NCBI GenBank assembly: GCA_963971405.1
Contig: OZ020490.1
Span: 11,084,874-11,148,873, forward strand
From: Psococerastis gibbosa
Taxonomy: Eukaryota > Arthropoda > Insecta > Psocodea > Psocidae
DNA: 64,000 bases
Direction of reading: 5' to 3'
This document shows, piece by piece, positions 1 to 11,100 of the stretch. Position 1 is the first letter of the stretch. Every line of letters starts with the position of its first letter. Below the pieces are notes generated by a model. That model ran no database searches, was not told where the DNA came from, and saw only the letters and a program-made list of their open reading frames with translations. The position numbers and the translations under genes are program-made.

Positions 1-430
1 CGCTAGGACCTTTGGATGGCACCGCCACGCATCGGAACATAGGGTGCCATCCAATTATCCTACCGAAACCGTTCCAAGCTTTGTTGAGACCAGAACTTTC
101 TTTCCTTTTTTTTGTTTTTTAAATATTAATGATTATAACCTAATTGGTTACTCTGTACTATGGCCATCCTCTGGTAAACTACTGTCTAAAGGACGATTAT
201 CGTGGAATTCAACACGTTTTGTACTAGTGCACAATTACAACTACTTGATTGCTAGCCAATACTTGGACTAAGTTATATATAGTTATGAAGATTGTAAGTT
301 TCCCCCAGGCTGATACTGTCCTTAGAGCAAACCCTTTGGCACCATGTTAAGTAGAGTCTTAAGACTCCCATTCAAGAGAGAAAATCAAAGGGGAACATGG
401 AAACATGGGGACAACTAAAGTAAAGTAAAA
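1..430. other. No feature recognised
   Basis: AT-rich sequence with a short T run near 105-120. No coding similarity, known repeat end or RNA gene was seen on either strand. Confidence 0.5.
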
Positions 431-938
431 AGAACCGGTCCGAGTTTACTCGAACATGCTTTCCAATTTATCAAAATTTTTCATTAAAATATAGTTATTT
501 TTATTTTTTTACCCCCAGAAGCAAACTATCAAGGGGGAAGCGACCCCCCGCATTTTATCAACATTAATAACGACTACAATATATGTGAATTTAAGAGAAA
601 TAGTTTTTGCCGTTTTTGAGAAATAATTTTATTTATACGTTTTTTGGAGAATAAAACCCCCCCAAATTGAGTTAGCCCAAAATAAAATAAAATGGTCCCG
701 AGGTATGATTTTTTTTAACCTACATGCCGAGTTTCATCATAATCGACCGAGTAGTTTGCCCAGAAATCGATGAACAGACAGACAGAGTGTACAGACAGAA
801 AGGCAGACATTTCGTAAAAACCACTTTTTTGGTTCCTGGGACCTCAAAACGTGTAATTCCGTTGAAATCTCGGAATCGGAAATTTGGACCGTCACAAAGC
901 TTTCCTTATACTACGTATAAATTGGAAAGCAATAAATT
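431..938 (-). repeat. Interspersed repeat family A (internal TGTC microsatellite), full copy
   Basis: This copy shares its whole layout with copies near 15856, 37814, 49128, 54467 and 60036: an aaccggtccgagt end, a (GACA)n/(TGTC)n tract, and an end with ttgctttccaatttat. Spurious peptides with RQTDRQ-like runs come from the tetranucleotide tract. The two ends both carry ctttccaattt in inverted orientation, suggesting imperfect terminal inverted repeats and so a non-autonomous DNA element. Confidence 0.75.
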
Positions 939-1029
939 TATTTCCTTCAAATCAAAACAGATTTACAATAACTTAAGAAGTATATTAGTAGGAGGAGATA
1001 GATACATATTTTGGGGGACATTTTAGCTA

Positions 1030-1544
1030 GTAACATAACATAACTTTATTATTTTCATCAATGTTTCTACAATTAAAATTATAACATGCTGCAGGGCTCA
1101 GCCCGTGTGCAGCTTAAAATAGGAAAAAAAGACCTAACCGAACATTAAGTAAGTAATTCGTCAAGGATATTTTCTTGCATGCTACCTGCCACGTCTTTTT
1201 AGAGGTTTAGTCCAGGTTTAGCCAGCTCCCCATGCATCAATTTATTATGTATAAATGAAATACGCCTAATATGATCAGTGCGTTTGGTTAATAAGCAAGC
1301 AAGCAAGAAAGAAAGAAGGAAAGAGAGAAGTAGATATTTACCATACGGAGGAAGTACAGGGACACCTATACCATGCAGGAATTGACGGGTCATCCCCGTC
1401 GTCGGAAACCCTGCCATACAATACAACGCATGTCAACAACAAACAAATATGGCCGTCACTTAAGAGCAAATCGGAGTACCCCTACTACGTGTTTTTTATG
1501 CACAAGATCGATTTTAACAGGAAATATCGATTGTCTCTCTTTAT
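1030..1544. other. Unassigned sequence with short GA-rich tract
   Basis: No gene was seen. A simple tract of AAGC/AAGA repeats lies around 1294-1325. The minus-strand open frame at 1199-1426 has no family resemblance. Confidence 0.5.
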
Positions 1545-1751
1545 AAATAAATAAATAATGACTTTTGTTCTAATACTAAGCCAACCTAGCGGAGTGGGGC
1601 TACAAGGCCCTATCTAACACTCAACTAGAAAGGCTCGGGACCACCTGCTCTACATGCGCTCCGAAGCATAGCCAGAAAATATAGCAAGTGTGGGACTCGA
1701 ACCAACAACCTTTCGGGTGAACGTCCGTACCCCTACTGTGCATGTCCTGTT
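1545..1751 (-). mobile_element. tRNA-derived SINE (family S1)
   Basis: Read on the minus strand, it starts near ggacatg.cagtaggggtacgg. It has a pol III A-box-like segment, then a B-box match (ggttcgagtccc, minus strand), a conserved body with a cttcggagcgcatgtagagc-like stretch, and an (ATTT)n tail. At least six other near-complete copies occur in this window. Confidence 0.85.
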
Positions 1752-2088
1752 ACTTAACCGTGACAAGCCCATACTTTATTTATCTGAAGGTAAAAAGGGA
1801 AATTTTTTTTACAGTAAAAAAAACCAAATGGGAAATATTTTACTGAGATTTAATAATGTGTACTGCCCGTCACCCTAAAGCGAAAACGTGTAAAAATTCC
1901 CCAAAGCGCATGAACAGCAGTGAAATACTCCATATATGAAATGAAAATCCCAGCTCAATCGAGTGCACAATGTTTCAAGGAGGTTTATAAAAAACCATTT
2001 CCGTAACACCTAACATAATTTCATAAGGACCAGCAAAATTAAGTATACGATTACAGTATGCGACAACAAAATAAATAAATCAATTTAC
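1752..2088. other. PDZ-GEF intron or flank, nothing recognised
   Basis: This lies downstream of the last exon seen. No further coding exon in a matching phase was found. Confidence 0.4.
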
Positions 2089-2178
2089 CTGCATGGCCGT
2101 TATGTTGAACTTCGACGGAACTCCCAGAGTGAGAGTCCAACTGCGTGGAATGCCCAGAGTCACTCGACGTCACCGATC
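2089..2178 (-). CDS. Gef26: PDZ-GEF exon: tail segment, last exon seen
   Basis: It encodes (G)[20 protein letters not shown] and ends VEVQHNGHA. The SDSGHS-SS motif matches the family's NFSDSGHSEISSRSS. The acceptor is tttttttag and the donor cag|gtaaat. It ends with one base of a split codon, so at least one more coding exon must lie before position 2089. I could not identify one in 1-2088, so it is probably outside the window. Confidence 0.9.
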
Positions 2179-5100
2179 CTAAAAAATACAAATAGACAAA
2201 TCAAAATTTTAAAACGGAACAGATTTAGTGAATAGCTTATGGCTGCCTGTGAAAAAGACCATCGGCAATATATTCAACTACACAGGTAAGAAAGAAAAAA
2301 TCGTCTTAATTTTACATTACCACTACCAGGAGACCAAGCATAAATCTCGGCTGATGAAGGGAAAATGAATAAATCAATGGAATTTATGTTTTCTCATTGG
2401 ACAACTTTCTTAGATAAGAATATAGGTAAAATGCCCTCCTTTGATAGGTCAATTACCAAAAACAGCGCCCATGATTAACTTATGGAGAGAGGCATATCTC
2501 AACATTTTTTAATTTATTTCACGACGAAATAGCAGTTGGTCATGTTGATCATTTGAATTATAATGAAGTAGACTTTAAAAGTTATTAGCTTTTATTGGAC
2601 TAGTAGCCTATCATTTGGATGTAGATGAACAACTAACCTTGGTTTGTAAATTCAAAAATTAGTTATGGCGGGAAAGAATTACCCTACCCAAGCCAACTAA
2701 TCAATAATCAGAGCTAGGATTCTCAATAATTTAATCATGGGCACTGTGTTTGAGAATCGACAACCAATCACAGAAGGTAATTCTATAGGAATTATCCATT
2801 ATGTCCATTATGCAGTTGATTACCGTAAAGGAATGCGTTATGATTACTAAATTTGTTTCTGTTTGAAATGGGGTGAATCGTCAGGGGAAATTCAAAATGA
2901 AAATATTAATAGAAACATAAGGAAATATAGGCCACGGGCGTTTTAAGGCGGGGATTCCACCAACGTCAATAGTGATATTAAATGTTTTTTGACGTGGTAG
3001 CAGACATTTTTAGACAGTCTAAAACTGTATGAAAGAATAGAAAGCGAGATTTCCCTCTAATTGACCTCCACCCACAAGCTGTATAATTTGTTTCCTTACC
3101 GGAAGTGAGCGTTTTTCTCAGCGGCAAATTACTGAGTGAAGTGACAGAGCTACTCTCCGCCGACAGGTGAACGGGCAGCGGCAGCGTCGGTGTGTCAGAG
3201 TGAGAGCGTTCGTGAACTGCGCGCACCGCCGGCCCTACGGAACCATACAACATAACTAAGGCGGCTATTCAACCGACGTGGATTTTGAATGTGTATGTGT
3301 CATGACGTGGTAGCAGACATCACAGAGACTTATTAATGATGTCTGCTACCACGTCATGACACATTCACATTCAAAATCCACGTCGGTGGAATAGTCGCCT
3401 AAGCGTCAGTAACACGGGTCACCCTTAGGCGGCTATTCCACCGGCAAATTATCTTCCTTAATCGTGGTGCCGAAGTGGTAGCAGACATCATTAATAAATC
3501 TCTACCATATTATAACTTAATTTATAATAGATAAGTTAAGTATCTACTTAATAGTCTCGTTAAAATATGGCAGGGACTTATTAATGATGTCTGCTACCAC
3601 GTCGGCACCACAATTAGTGAAGCAAATTAGTCGGGGGAATAGCCGCCAAAGTGGTGCACGCTAGCGGGCCTCTTCAATACCATATAAGGAACAAGGCCAA
3701 GCCATCGGCATAGCAAGGCTTAGCATAGCTGGCTTATCGCGGCTACAATCTGCTGCAGTAGACTGGAGTTTTACCGCGTTTTACTCCCATGAAAAATGTC
3801 GCAGCGGAATACAGGCGACCGAATCGTGCGTGTACCGGGCCTAAGAATATCCCACCAGAAGTGAATCAATAGTAAGACTTACCCATAACAGCAGATCCAA
3901 CGCGGCGATGCGTGCCGGGACTGGGCCCGGGACTAAGTGTCGGATGAAGGGGGTGCAGGGGATGATGTCCGAGGGGTGGCGGACAGGGGTGGCGAGGACA
4001 GTGCGGCCGCGTCTTGGTGGACTCACTCAATGCGAGCATTTTACGAACTGCCTGCGGCGACGCCGTGCCGAACTGCTGTCATGACAAAATATAATTAGTA
4101 CACCACAGACAATGGCGGTGAGACAAATGAGGCAGTATTATCGGAGGAACCCAGAGCGTTACAATATGGCCTATACAAGCTATTATCACTGTCAAGTAGC
4201 CAATTGTCTTTATTTTCAAAATATGGGAATTTTAGGCCTAACCCAATCTCCAATTGCCATTTGGACAATAGAACTAAGAGTCATGATTTATACACTGGAA
4301 TATTTCTGTTGCCGATTAAGTTAATACTTAGATTATGGCGTTACATTTCAAAACAGATACTAGTTACAAGTATGGTAATGTCAATTTATGGACAACCCTT
4401 AACTCAGATCTTTCATAGGGAATTAATTCTCCCGTCAAATTTACCTTGGCTGGTCCTTTTCTGCTTTCATTACTAGCCGAACTAGTAGTAGACAGTGTAG
4501 GACTGGGATGTCGCTTCCTCAACCCAGTAGAACCTCCAGCGCCACTGGAAACAGGTTCACACGACAGCGACAATTGTTGCAGCTTTTCTTCATCGGTGAT
4601 GACCTAAATACAAAGTACTCGATTATGGAAACAAACCAAAAAAACGGAAATGGAGCGGTTTAACAGCCTAGCTACAGGGACGGATCACTGACCCGTATCT
4701 CGATAGGATAACCATGCTCGAAGAACGAGAAGTAGACTGCTATGGTTCGGACACGTTACGAGAATGATTTACAGCCCGTGCGCATATGTGGCTCAAAGAA
4801 GTAACGGAGGGTGCACGAAGGAAGACAAGTGCCAATGGGCAAGCGCAGACATGCTTACCATTGACATTGTAACAGGTGTTAGCTCGACTAAATTGTGTTC
4901 GTCTGCATTCACCCTTAATTTTACCATGACCTTTTATCTTTTACCTTCATGTTGTTAAGATAAGCCTTGACTCTGCGCACCATCTGCGCCTCCTCGAACA
5001 TCCTCTTCGGATTGGGAGCAGCTGCCGACTTTTTCCGTCGCTTCACCGTAGCGCTGTTGGCGGCTGAGTTGTTGGTACCCGCTTGCGTCATCTGGTTCAT

Positions 5101-8100
5101 TGTGAACATGGCATTGCTGGCTGGCTGACCTCCTGGCGAAACAATAACATAATTAGTTAAATGCAATAGCAAAAGAAGGGCAAGAAATATGGGGAACACG
5201 AAGAAGGGGAAGGCCAAGAAGGAGATACAGGAACTAGATTGAGGATGGTCTCAGAAGAGTGGGATTGATGCTAGAGGAAGTACACAACAACAGAGAGGGG
5301 AAGATGCTCACAAATCACACCCGAGCATGATTATTATCATTTATCATGACGATGATAGCAAAAATGTTGCACGGGTGCTCACCACACCAACCCCACACTA
5401 TTGTATCACCATGCGTTGCGTTGAAAGAAAAACTACACTTGCTATTAAATTGCCCGACTGTCTTGCTCCTGCAATATACTAAGTGAATAATAATAACTTA
5501 GTAAAGTTTTAAAAAGTTAATAAGGAGACTATTATGTGTAATCTACAGTAGGGCTGATAGAACTGACCATATAGTGGAAACTAGTCTGTCTTGTACACTT
5601 ACCTAGTTCGAGCATGGTAAGCAGGTCGGAGGGCGAACTACACATGAGGCGTATAGAAGCAAAAGCGTATAACTGCAATTTTTTTTTAATTTTGAGATAA
5701 CTGCACCAAGGTCTTCCTGACGCACTTATCTATTTTAGAAGCCAATCGGTATAACGGTAGCAGGCTCAGTTCCGGAATAAAATGCATTTGAAAATCATTT
5801 CATCAATGAAAAAGATTGAAGTTTCTTAACTTAATTGTGCGTTTATCTCAAAATGAGTTTGACCGCAGTTATACGCTTTGGCTTGTATACGCCTCACATG
5901 TAATTAAACCATCACACTTCTTTGCCGATAATCCTGAACAACAGTAGATATAACTGTCCACATCGTGGAAACTAGTCTGTTTTGTAGACTTACCTAGTTC
6001 GAGCATGGTAAGCAGGTCGTAGGGCGAACTGCACATGTAATTCAACCGTCGCACTTCTTTGGCGATAATCCTGAACTTAAACTGTCCACATAATGGAAAC
6101 TAGTCAGTTGTGTGGACTTACCCAGTTCGAGCATGGTAAGCAAATCGTAGGGCGAACTGCACATGTTTGTCAACTGTCGGACTTCTTTGGCGATCATTCT
6201 GAGCTTCTCGAAATTAATTAGACCGTCCACGTGGCTGTCATTGCCCAGATTGATAAACGTCAAGTCTTTCTTAACAACCGGATAGAATGGAATCTACAAA
6301 CAAACATCAACAAAATTAATACAAGCACAGAAAAAAATAATCGACCGTAAATAAAGGCAACTAATGTGAAATTTACCGTACAGTTTAGGCAACCAATAGG
6401 CTACTATAAAACTTCAATAATAAACACTCCCAGCACTTTCAAAAGTGCTATTTTATCTAATGCCTAGTGCCATCGTCCGTATGTGTACCGGGCCTATTAT
6501 TTAAATAATAATACACACGGACGTCAGTGATCCTCTGAGAAATTTGTCATGGAAGCAAAACCTGGCAAAACCGCAGTCTACTGCTGAACTGCAAGAGATT
6601 TTTGTAGCAGCGATAAACCATCAACAAAAAGAAGTAGACTGCGGTTCTGTCAGGTTTTGCACCATTTCCCATTTGCTCACATGAAAAATTTCTCAGCGGT
6701 TCATTGCGACTGAATCGTGTGAATCAGTGTGACTTCCGAGCCGTTATTTTTGCCGTGATAGAGCAACAGGGCAACCACTGTAAATCACATTTAGAGAGCC
6801 CTCCCAAGATAGGATGCTGAGAGACCCCTGCAATTTACAATCCGCTATATTACCTGTATTTATTCATACAGGTATTCAACGAGATTACGAAGGTTGGGAG
6901 ACGATTTCCCCTCTACAAACCCTGTCCTAATTATGTCGCTAAACACAGTATAATACTTACGATAGGAGGCTGGGAGACTTCGGCACTGACCAGTTGCCTG
7001 TATTTGCTCATATTCCGCGAGGGGTCCATGAGGTCCTGAAGATCAGAGAACAGCCGCTGGTATTTGGTAGACAATTTTTCCCACGTCCCCCGTAACCTGG
7101 ATACAGCCCCGTGACCCAGCCCGGACACGATAGCGAACATACTGTTGAAGTTTTTGCACTCTTTACACTGCCGCGCCACCTGCAAAGAAAGACAAATTTG
7201 CAATGTTTTAATCGGGAGAAAAATGAAAGTCATTTGTACAACAAAGAATGCACACGCATCTATGCAGTTATCAATGTGTATTATTACATGTCTGCCCATT
7301 CTATACTTTACAATTGTCTCATTGATCACTCCAGTGCTTAATAGTGAGGGAAAGCAGCTGATATTGAAACCTAGAACAATTATATTGGTACCATGAGGCA
7401 ATTAATTTGATCTATTACGGTACCTAGGCTAATAGATAAATAGGGAAACATGTAAGGGTTCCCGCTTTCCGTATCTTTCCCTGTGAACACCGAGCTAGCT
7501 TCGGTAGCTTCGAGTGGCAAAGGTAAATTCGGGTAGAAGAGACCAGGGTGGCTTGTGCGGAGAGGACAAGCAGTCTTGAGTATTGTTTAAAGAAACTCGT
7601 GTCAATTATTTTGGGGATGCTTGTTGAGGAACCAAAAAATCTTACGGCCCTCATCGACGACCGGTCCTACTGCCTTCAATAAGTTATGTGTTATGTGCGT
7701 TGGCCACAGACAAAGATGGATTAGATTGGAACTAGTGATGGATTCGATCCGGTCTGGACCTCGTTCCTGGAGAGCCCATCACTATCCGCGGCTTATGTAC
7801 AGGGGTTATAAAGTTAACTTACACAATAAATACAATAAATGAATTAATGAACGCACCTTAATAAACTGCTTAATCAACTTACTCCGCCGTACATGATTGT
7901 GTTCAGAACAGACTTCGGTTACCACCCAAAACATTTCTCTGTTCACCAACTGAAAAAAAAAAAATGAATTGGATGTTACAAAAGGTGCACTAGAGGGGAA
8001 ATGTTTTTAACTACTTTCATAGTGATGTAAAGCAATGAGATCCCAAAGAAACTGAAAGTAGAAGATCTAGACAATTTTGGACATGGCGGGATTAGAACCC

Positions 8101-11100
8101 ATGGCGCAACGTCTTCACCGCGAATATACAAATAGAAAATATTTAGCAGTTCAACGAAAGCAAAAGGGTTAATTACCCAAGAGTATAGTCCTAAATTACC
8201 ACTATTGTAGATACCAGAGGTAAGTTTACATTTTCCACGCAGCTTATTGCTATTCCTTGTTAAATAATATGTGTAACATAGGTGGAAAGTGACTTCCTTT
8301 GGGGGGGGGGGGGGGGGCGGCTCTAACTTTAAAAAACAATTGACAACTAACCATTGCTTACAATCCATTTAACCTAAACTAATTCTAAACCCTTGGGGCA
8401 AGTTATGCTTCAGTGCTTGTGTTAGGCCTGCTGTTAAACCATTACACTGTTTATATCAACATACCTCGGCAAACTGGCTAAGCATTGGCGTCCCGTATCG
8501 ACTCGATAAATCGAACAAATCGTCAACATACTCGGTGCTCTCGATCTGCCGGAATATTGAGAAATCCTGGAGCGTCAGCTGGATGGCTACCTCGACTGCG
8601 TTTAGCTGCAAGAAATGGACCTGCGACTCCCGAACCAGCTCGTGCGCCATCTCGTCAGGCACCAGAGTCTCCGAGACACCATTGGTCTTGAGGTAATATC
8701 TGAAGAAAGGAAAAAAACAAAATAATTATATTATAGAACAGTAGCTCTTTCTTCACATGACTATTGTTTTGATTACTAAACCACCCTAGCGGGGAGTAAG
8801 AGCCCTGAAGCTATCGCTTAATATATAGACGAAGTAGCGTTATCAACGATAATAAAAGAGAATAGACAGCGCATAACCATAAGCTAAGAATTAACGAAAG
8901 CGGTGGGGAAAAGATCAAAGGAAACCTTTCCAGTTTGTAGGGTTCTAACATTAAAAAAAATAAAATAGCGGCAAATTAAAAACAAATGAGCAATTATACA
9001 GGCAGGGCTGCTAACAGAATACATGCGCAGTTCTGTGGACTTGACCTTGGGTCCCTCGCAATCCAAATAGTTTGATTTTGACTGTGTTGGGCTTATGGCG
9101 AGAACCACCCGATTTGAGAAGGAATCTACTTTTGGCCGCTTCACTACATGCGCAGCGCATGTCCATCCAGCTAGCCTGGTTCACATACACTCAACCAGGG
9201 AGACAGCCCACTTTACATGTCTTCCGTACCATTGGGCATAGCGTGCAGAAACACAACACTTCATGTTGAAACACAGTAATGGGTATATCAAGAGAACTAT
9301 GTTTTTTTTCTTTTCTGTTCGAACGCCTACTTTCAGCATTTCTGCTTTAAGCAACCCTGTCAGCCTGGCGGAGGGAGTGAGTCTGTTTTTTAACTTGAGG
9401 CAGCCTAAGGGCAGACTCCTTCACCTCCCAGGACTCGCCACGTATGTAGACTGACTGGTACAGTTTCAGCCAGTTATCATTTCCCACCATGTTCCCCTGC
9501 CAAGTTTGCCGCAGTTTGAAACACGCTCTGCTCTCGTGGATTCAACTTGGTAAGGCAGGAAGAGAACAATGTGAACTCTGTTGCTAAATCCAGTGGTCTC
9601 AGTGAGCACGTGTATCCGAGATGGGATTGCCAATATTGTGCCAGAACGTGCAAATCTTCCGGTTGTCCATTAAAACTCACCTACTACTGAGTCCTATCCT
9701 CTCTGCTAAATTCTGCAGCTGTCCCGCCAGAAGTTTCTGTTTAATAATGCCCCCCTCTGCCACTGACACCTCACATAATGAGTATTTGTTGCTCGGGTCT
9801 GTAATCCCGAATTCTTGCAGCGCTAACATCACAACTTCGTGCGCCGTTGTCTCCTACGAATAAAAGAGACAGATTGTTTATGGCAACAAGCTAAGTATAA
9901 AAATAAAAAAACGTAGTAGGACGACAACCCATTGGGGATCTAGATCAAAGGACTTGTAGACTCTTGACCACTGCTCTATTTGGAATATCATGAGTAGAAG
10001 AACGCAATGATCCACAGTGAAATTCTTTAATAGTGACCGGTTTCGGATTAAATCCATCATCAGACTAACAGCCTATAACTTACTTTCTTGTAATGAGTGT
10101 AGTGCGAGTTACATTGGACAGAGTGGGCGCAATTTTAAGTTTCGCTTACGTGAGCATTAAAATGCGATCGGTAAAAATGACTGTACCTCAGTTTTTGCGG
10201 ACCACCTCTCAAGTAACTCGCACTCATGTAATTTGGAAGATTTTAAAATTCTGCATTGTTGTAATAAAGATAGACTATTGGAAAGGTTAGAAAAGTTTAG
10301 AGATTAGAAAGGCTATTAGGAATAACGAGGTTCTCACGAACCAAAATTAGAGGATATGGAAAAAACCGGGCTTGGCGGGATTCGAACCCACGATCTACGC
10401 CTAACCGGGGCGTCGTCTTAACCAACCGCTGGACCACAAGCCCCGACAAGCCCAGTAAATGCCAAATCCTCTACTTATGCTCTAATTGACATGATTCGTG
10501 TTGCTAGACAGGTTAGCACAACTACACAACTATCTAACCGAACAGGTCTGTGAGCGGACTTAATTGCATAAAGGCAATGCTTTTTTCATTACATTGTAGT
10601 ATTATATGGTATATATAACACTGACATTAAATTAACTTTGGTTGAAGAGGTAACCTCCTCGTTATAACCGAAATTAGAGGATATGGAAAAAACCGGGCTT
10701 GGCGGGATTCGAATGGGATGATCCAGCGGTTAAGACGCCGCCCCGGTTAGGCGTAGATCGTGGGTTCGAATCCCGCCAAGCCTGGTTTTTTCCATATCCT
10801 CTAATTTCGGTTATAACGAGGAGGTTACCTCTTCAACCAAAGTTAATTTAATGTCAGTGTTATATATACCATATAATACTACAATGTAATTCTCACGAAC
10901 GATGTAATGTTTCAAACTGTCTCCCCACTACTCGATTTATGTACTCAATCTCCACCTCCCACTCCCATCCCGTAGTATATAAGCTGGCGTTTTTTCATGT
11001 GTTGTTAGTCTAATAATGGATTTTATACAAAGAATTTCACTGTGGATCATTGCGTTCTTCTTCTACTCATGATGTTCTCCAAGTTCCACGAAGTCACCAA

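Larger units (their letters stand above)
9985..11075 (+). mobile_element. Penelope-like element remnant (GIY-YIG endonuclease) with inverted termini, invaded by other repeats
   Basis: Plus-strand 10093-10320 translates, with stop codons, to [20 protein letters not shown], then [20 protein letters not shown] and [10 protein letters not shown]. This is a GIY-YIG-type endonuclease domain as in Penelope-like elements. The termini at 9985-10075 (atgagtagaagaacgcaatg) and 11007-11075 are inverted copies of each other, as known for Penelope pseudo-LTRs. The reverse transcriptase is absent. tRNA-like repeats have inserted at 10355-10890. Confidence 0.8.

Noticed and set aside
724-1026. Peptides with RQTDRQ-like runs here and at 54458-54755, 37790-38147 and 60082-60273
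   Set aside because: Translations of a TGTC/GACA microsatellite within interspersed repeat family A; no conserved frame between copies.
3841-4026. 61-residue minus frame starting [13 protein letters not shown]
   Set aside because: Wrong register over the real tail exon ([14 protein letters not shown]...), which is the one that keeps phase with its neighbours.
6042-6263. Reading through the RasGEF donor to give a longer exon
   Set aside because: The extension diverges from the family after LELG and hits a stop; the phase of the next exon requires the donor at 6121.
10370-10443. tRNA-Thr(GGT)-like cloverleaf on the minus strand
   Set aside because: It lacks U33, is one of several repeat copies in tandem and inverted arrangements, and is therefore a tRNA-derived repeat, not a gene.
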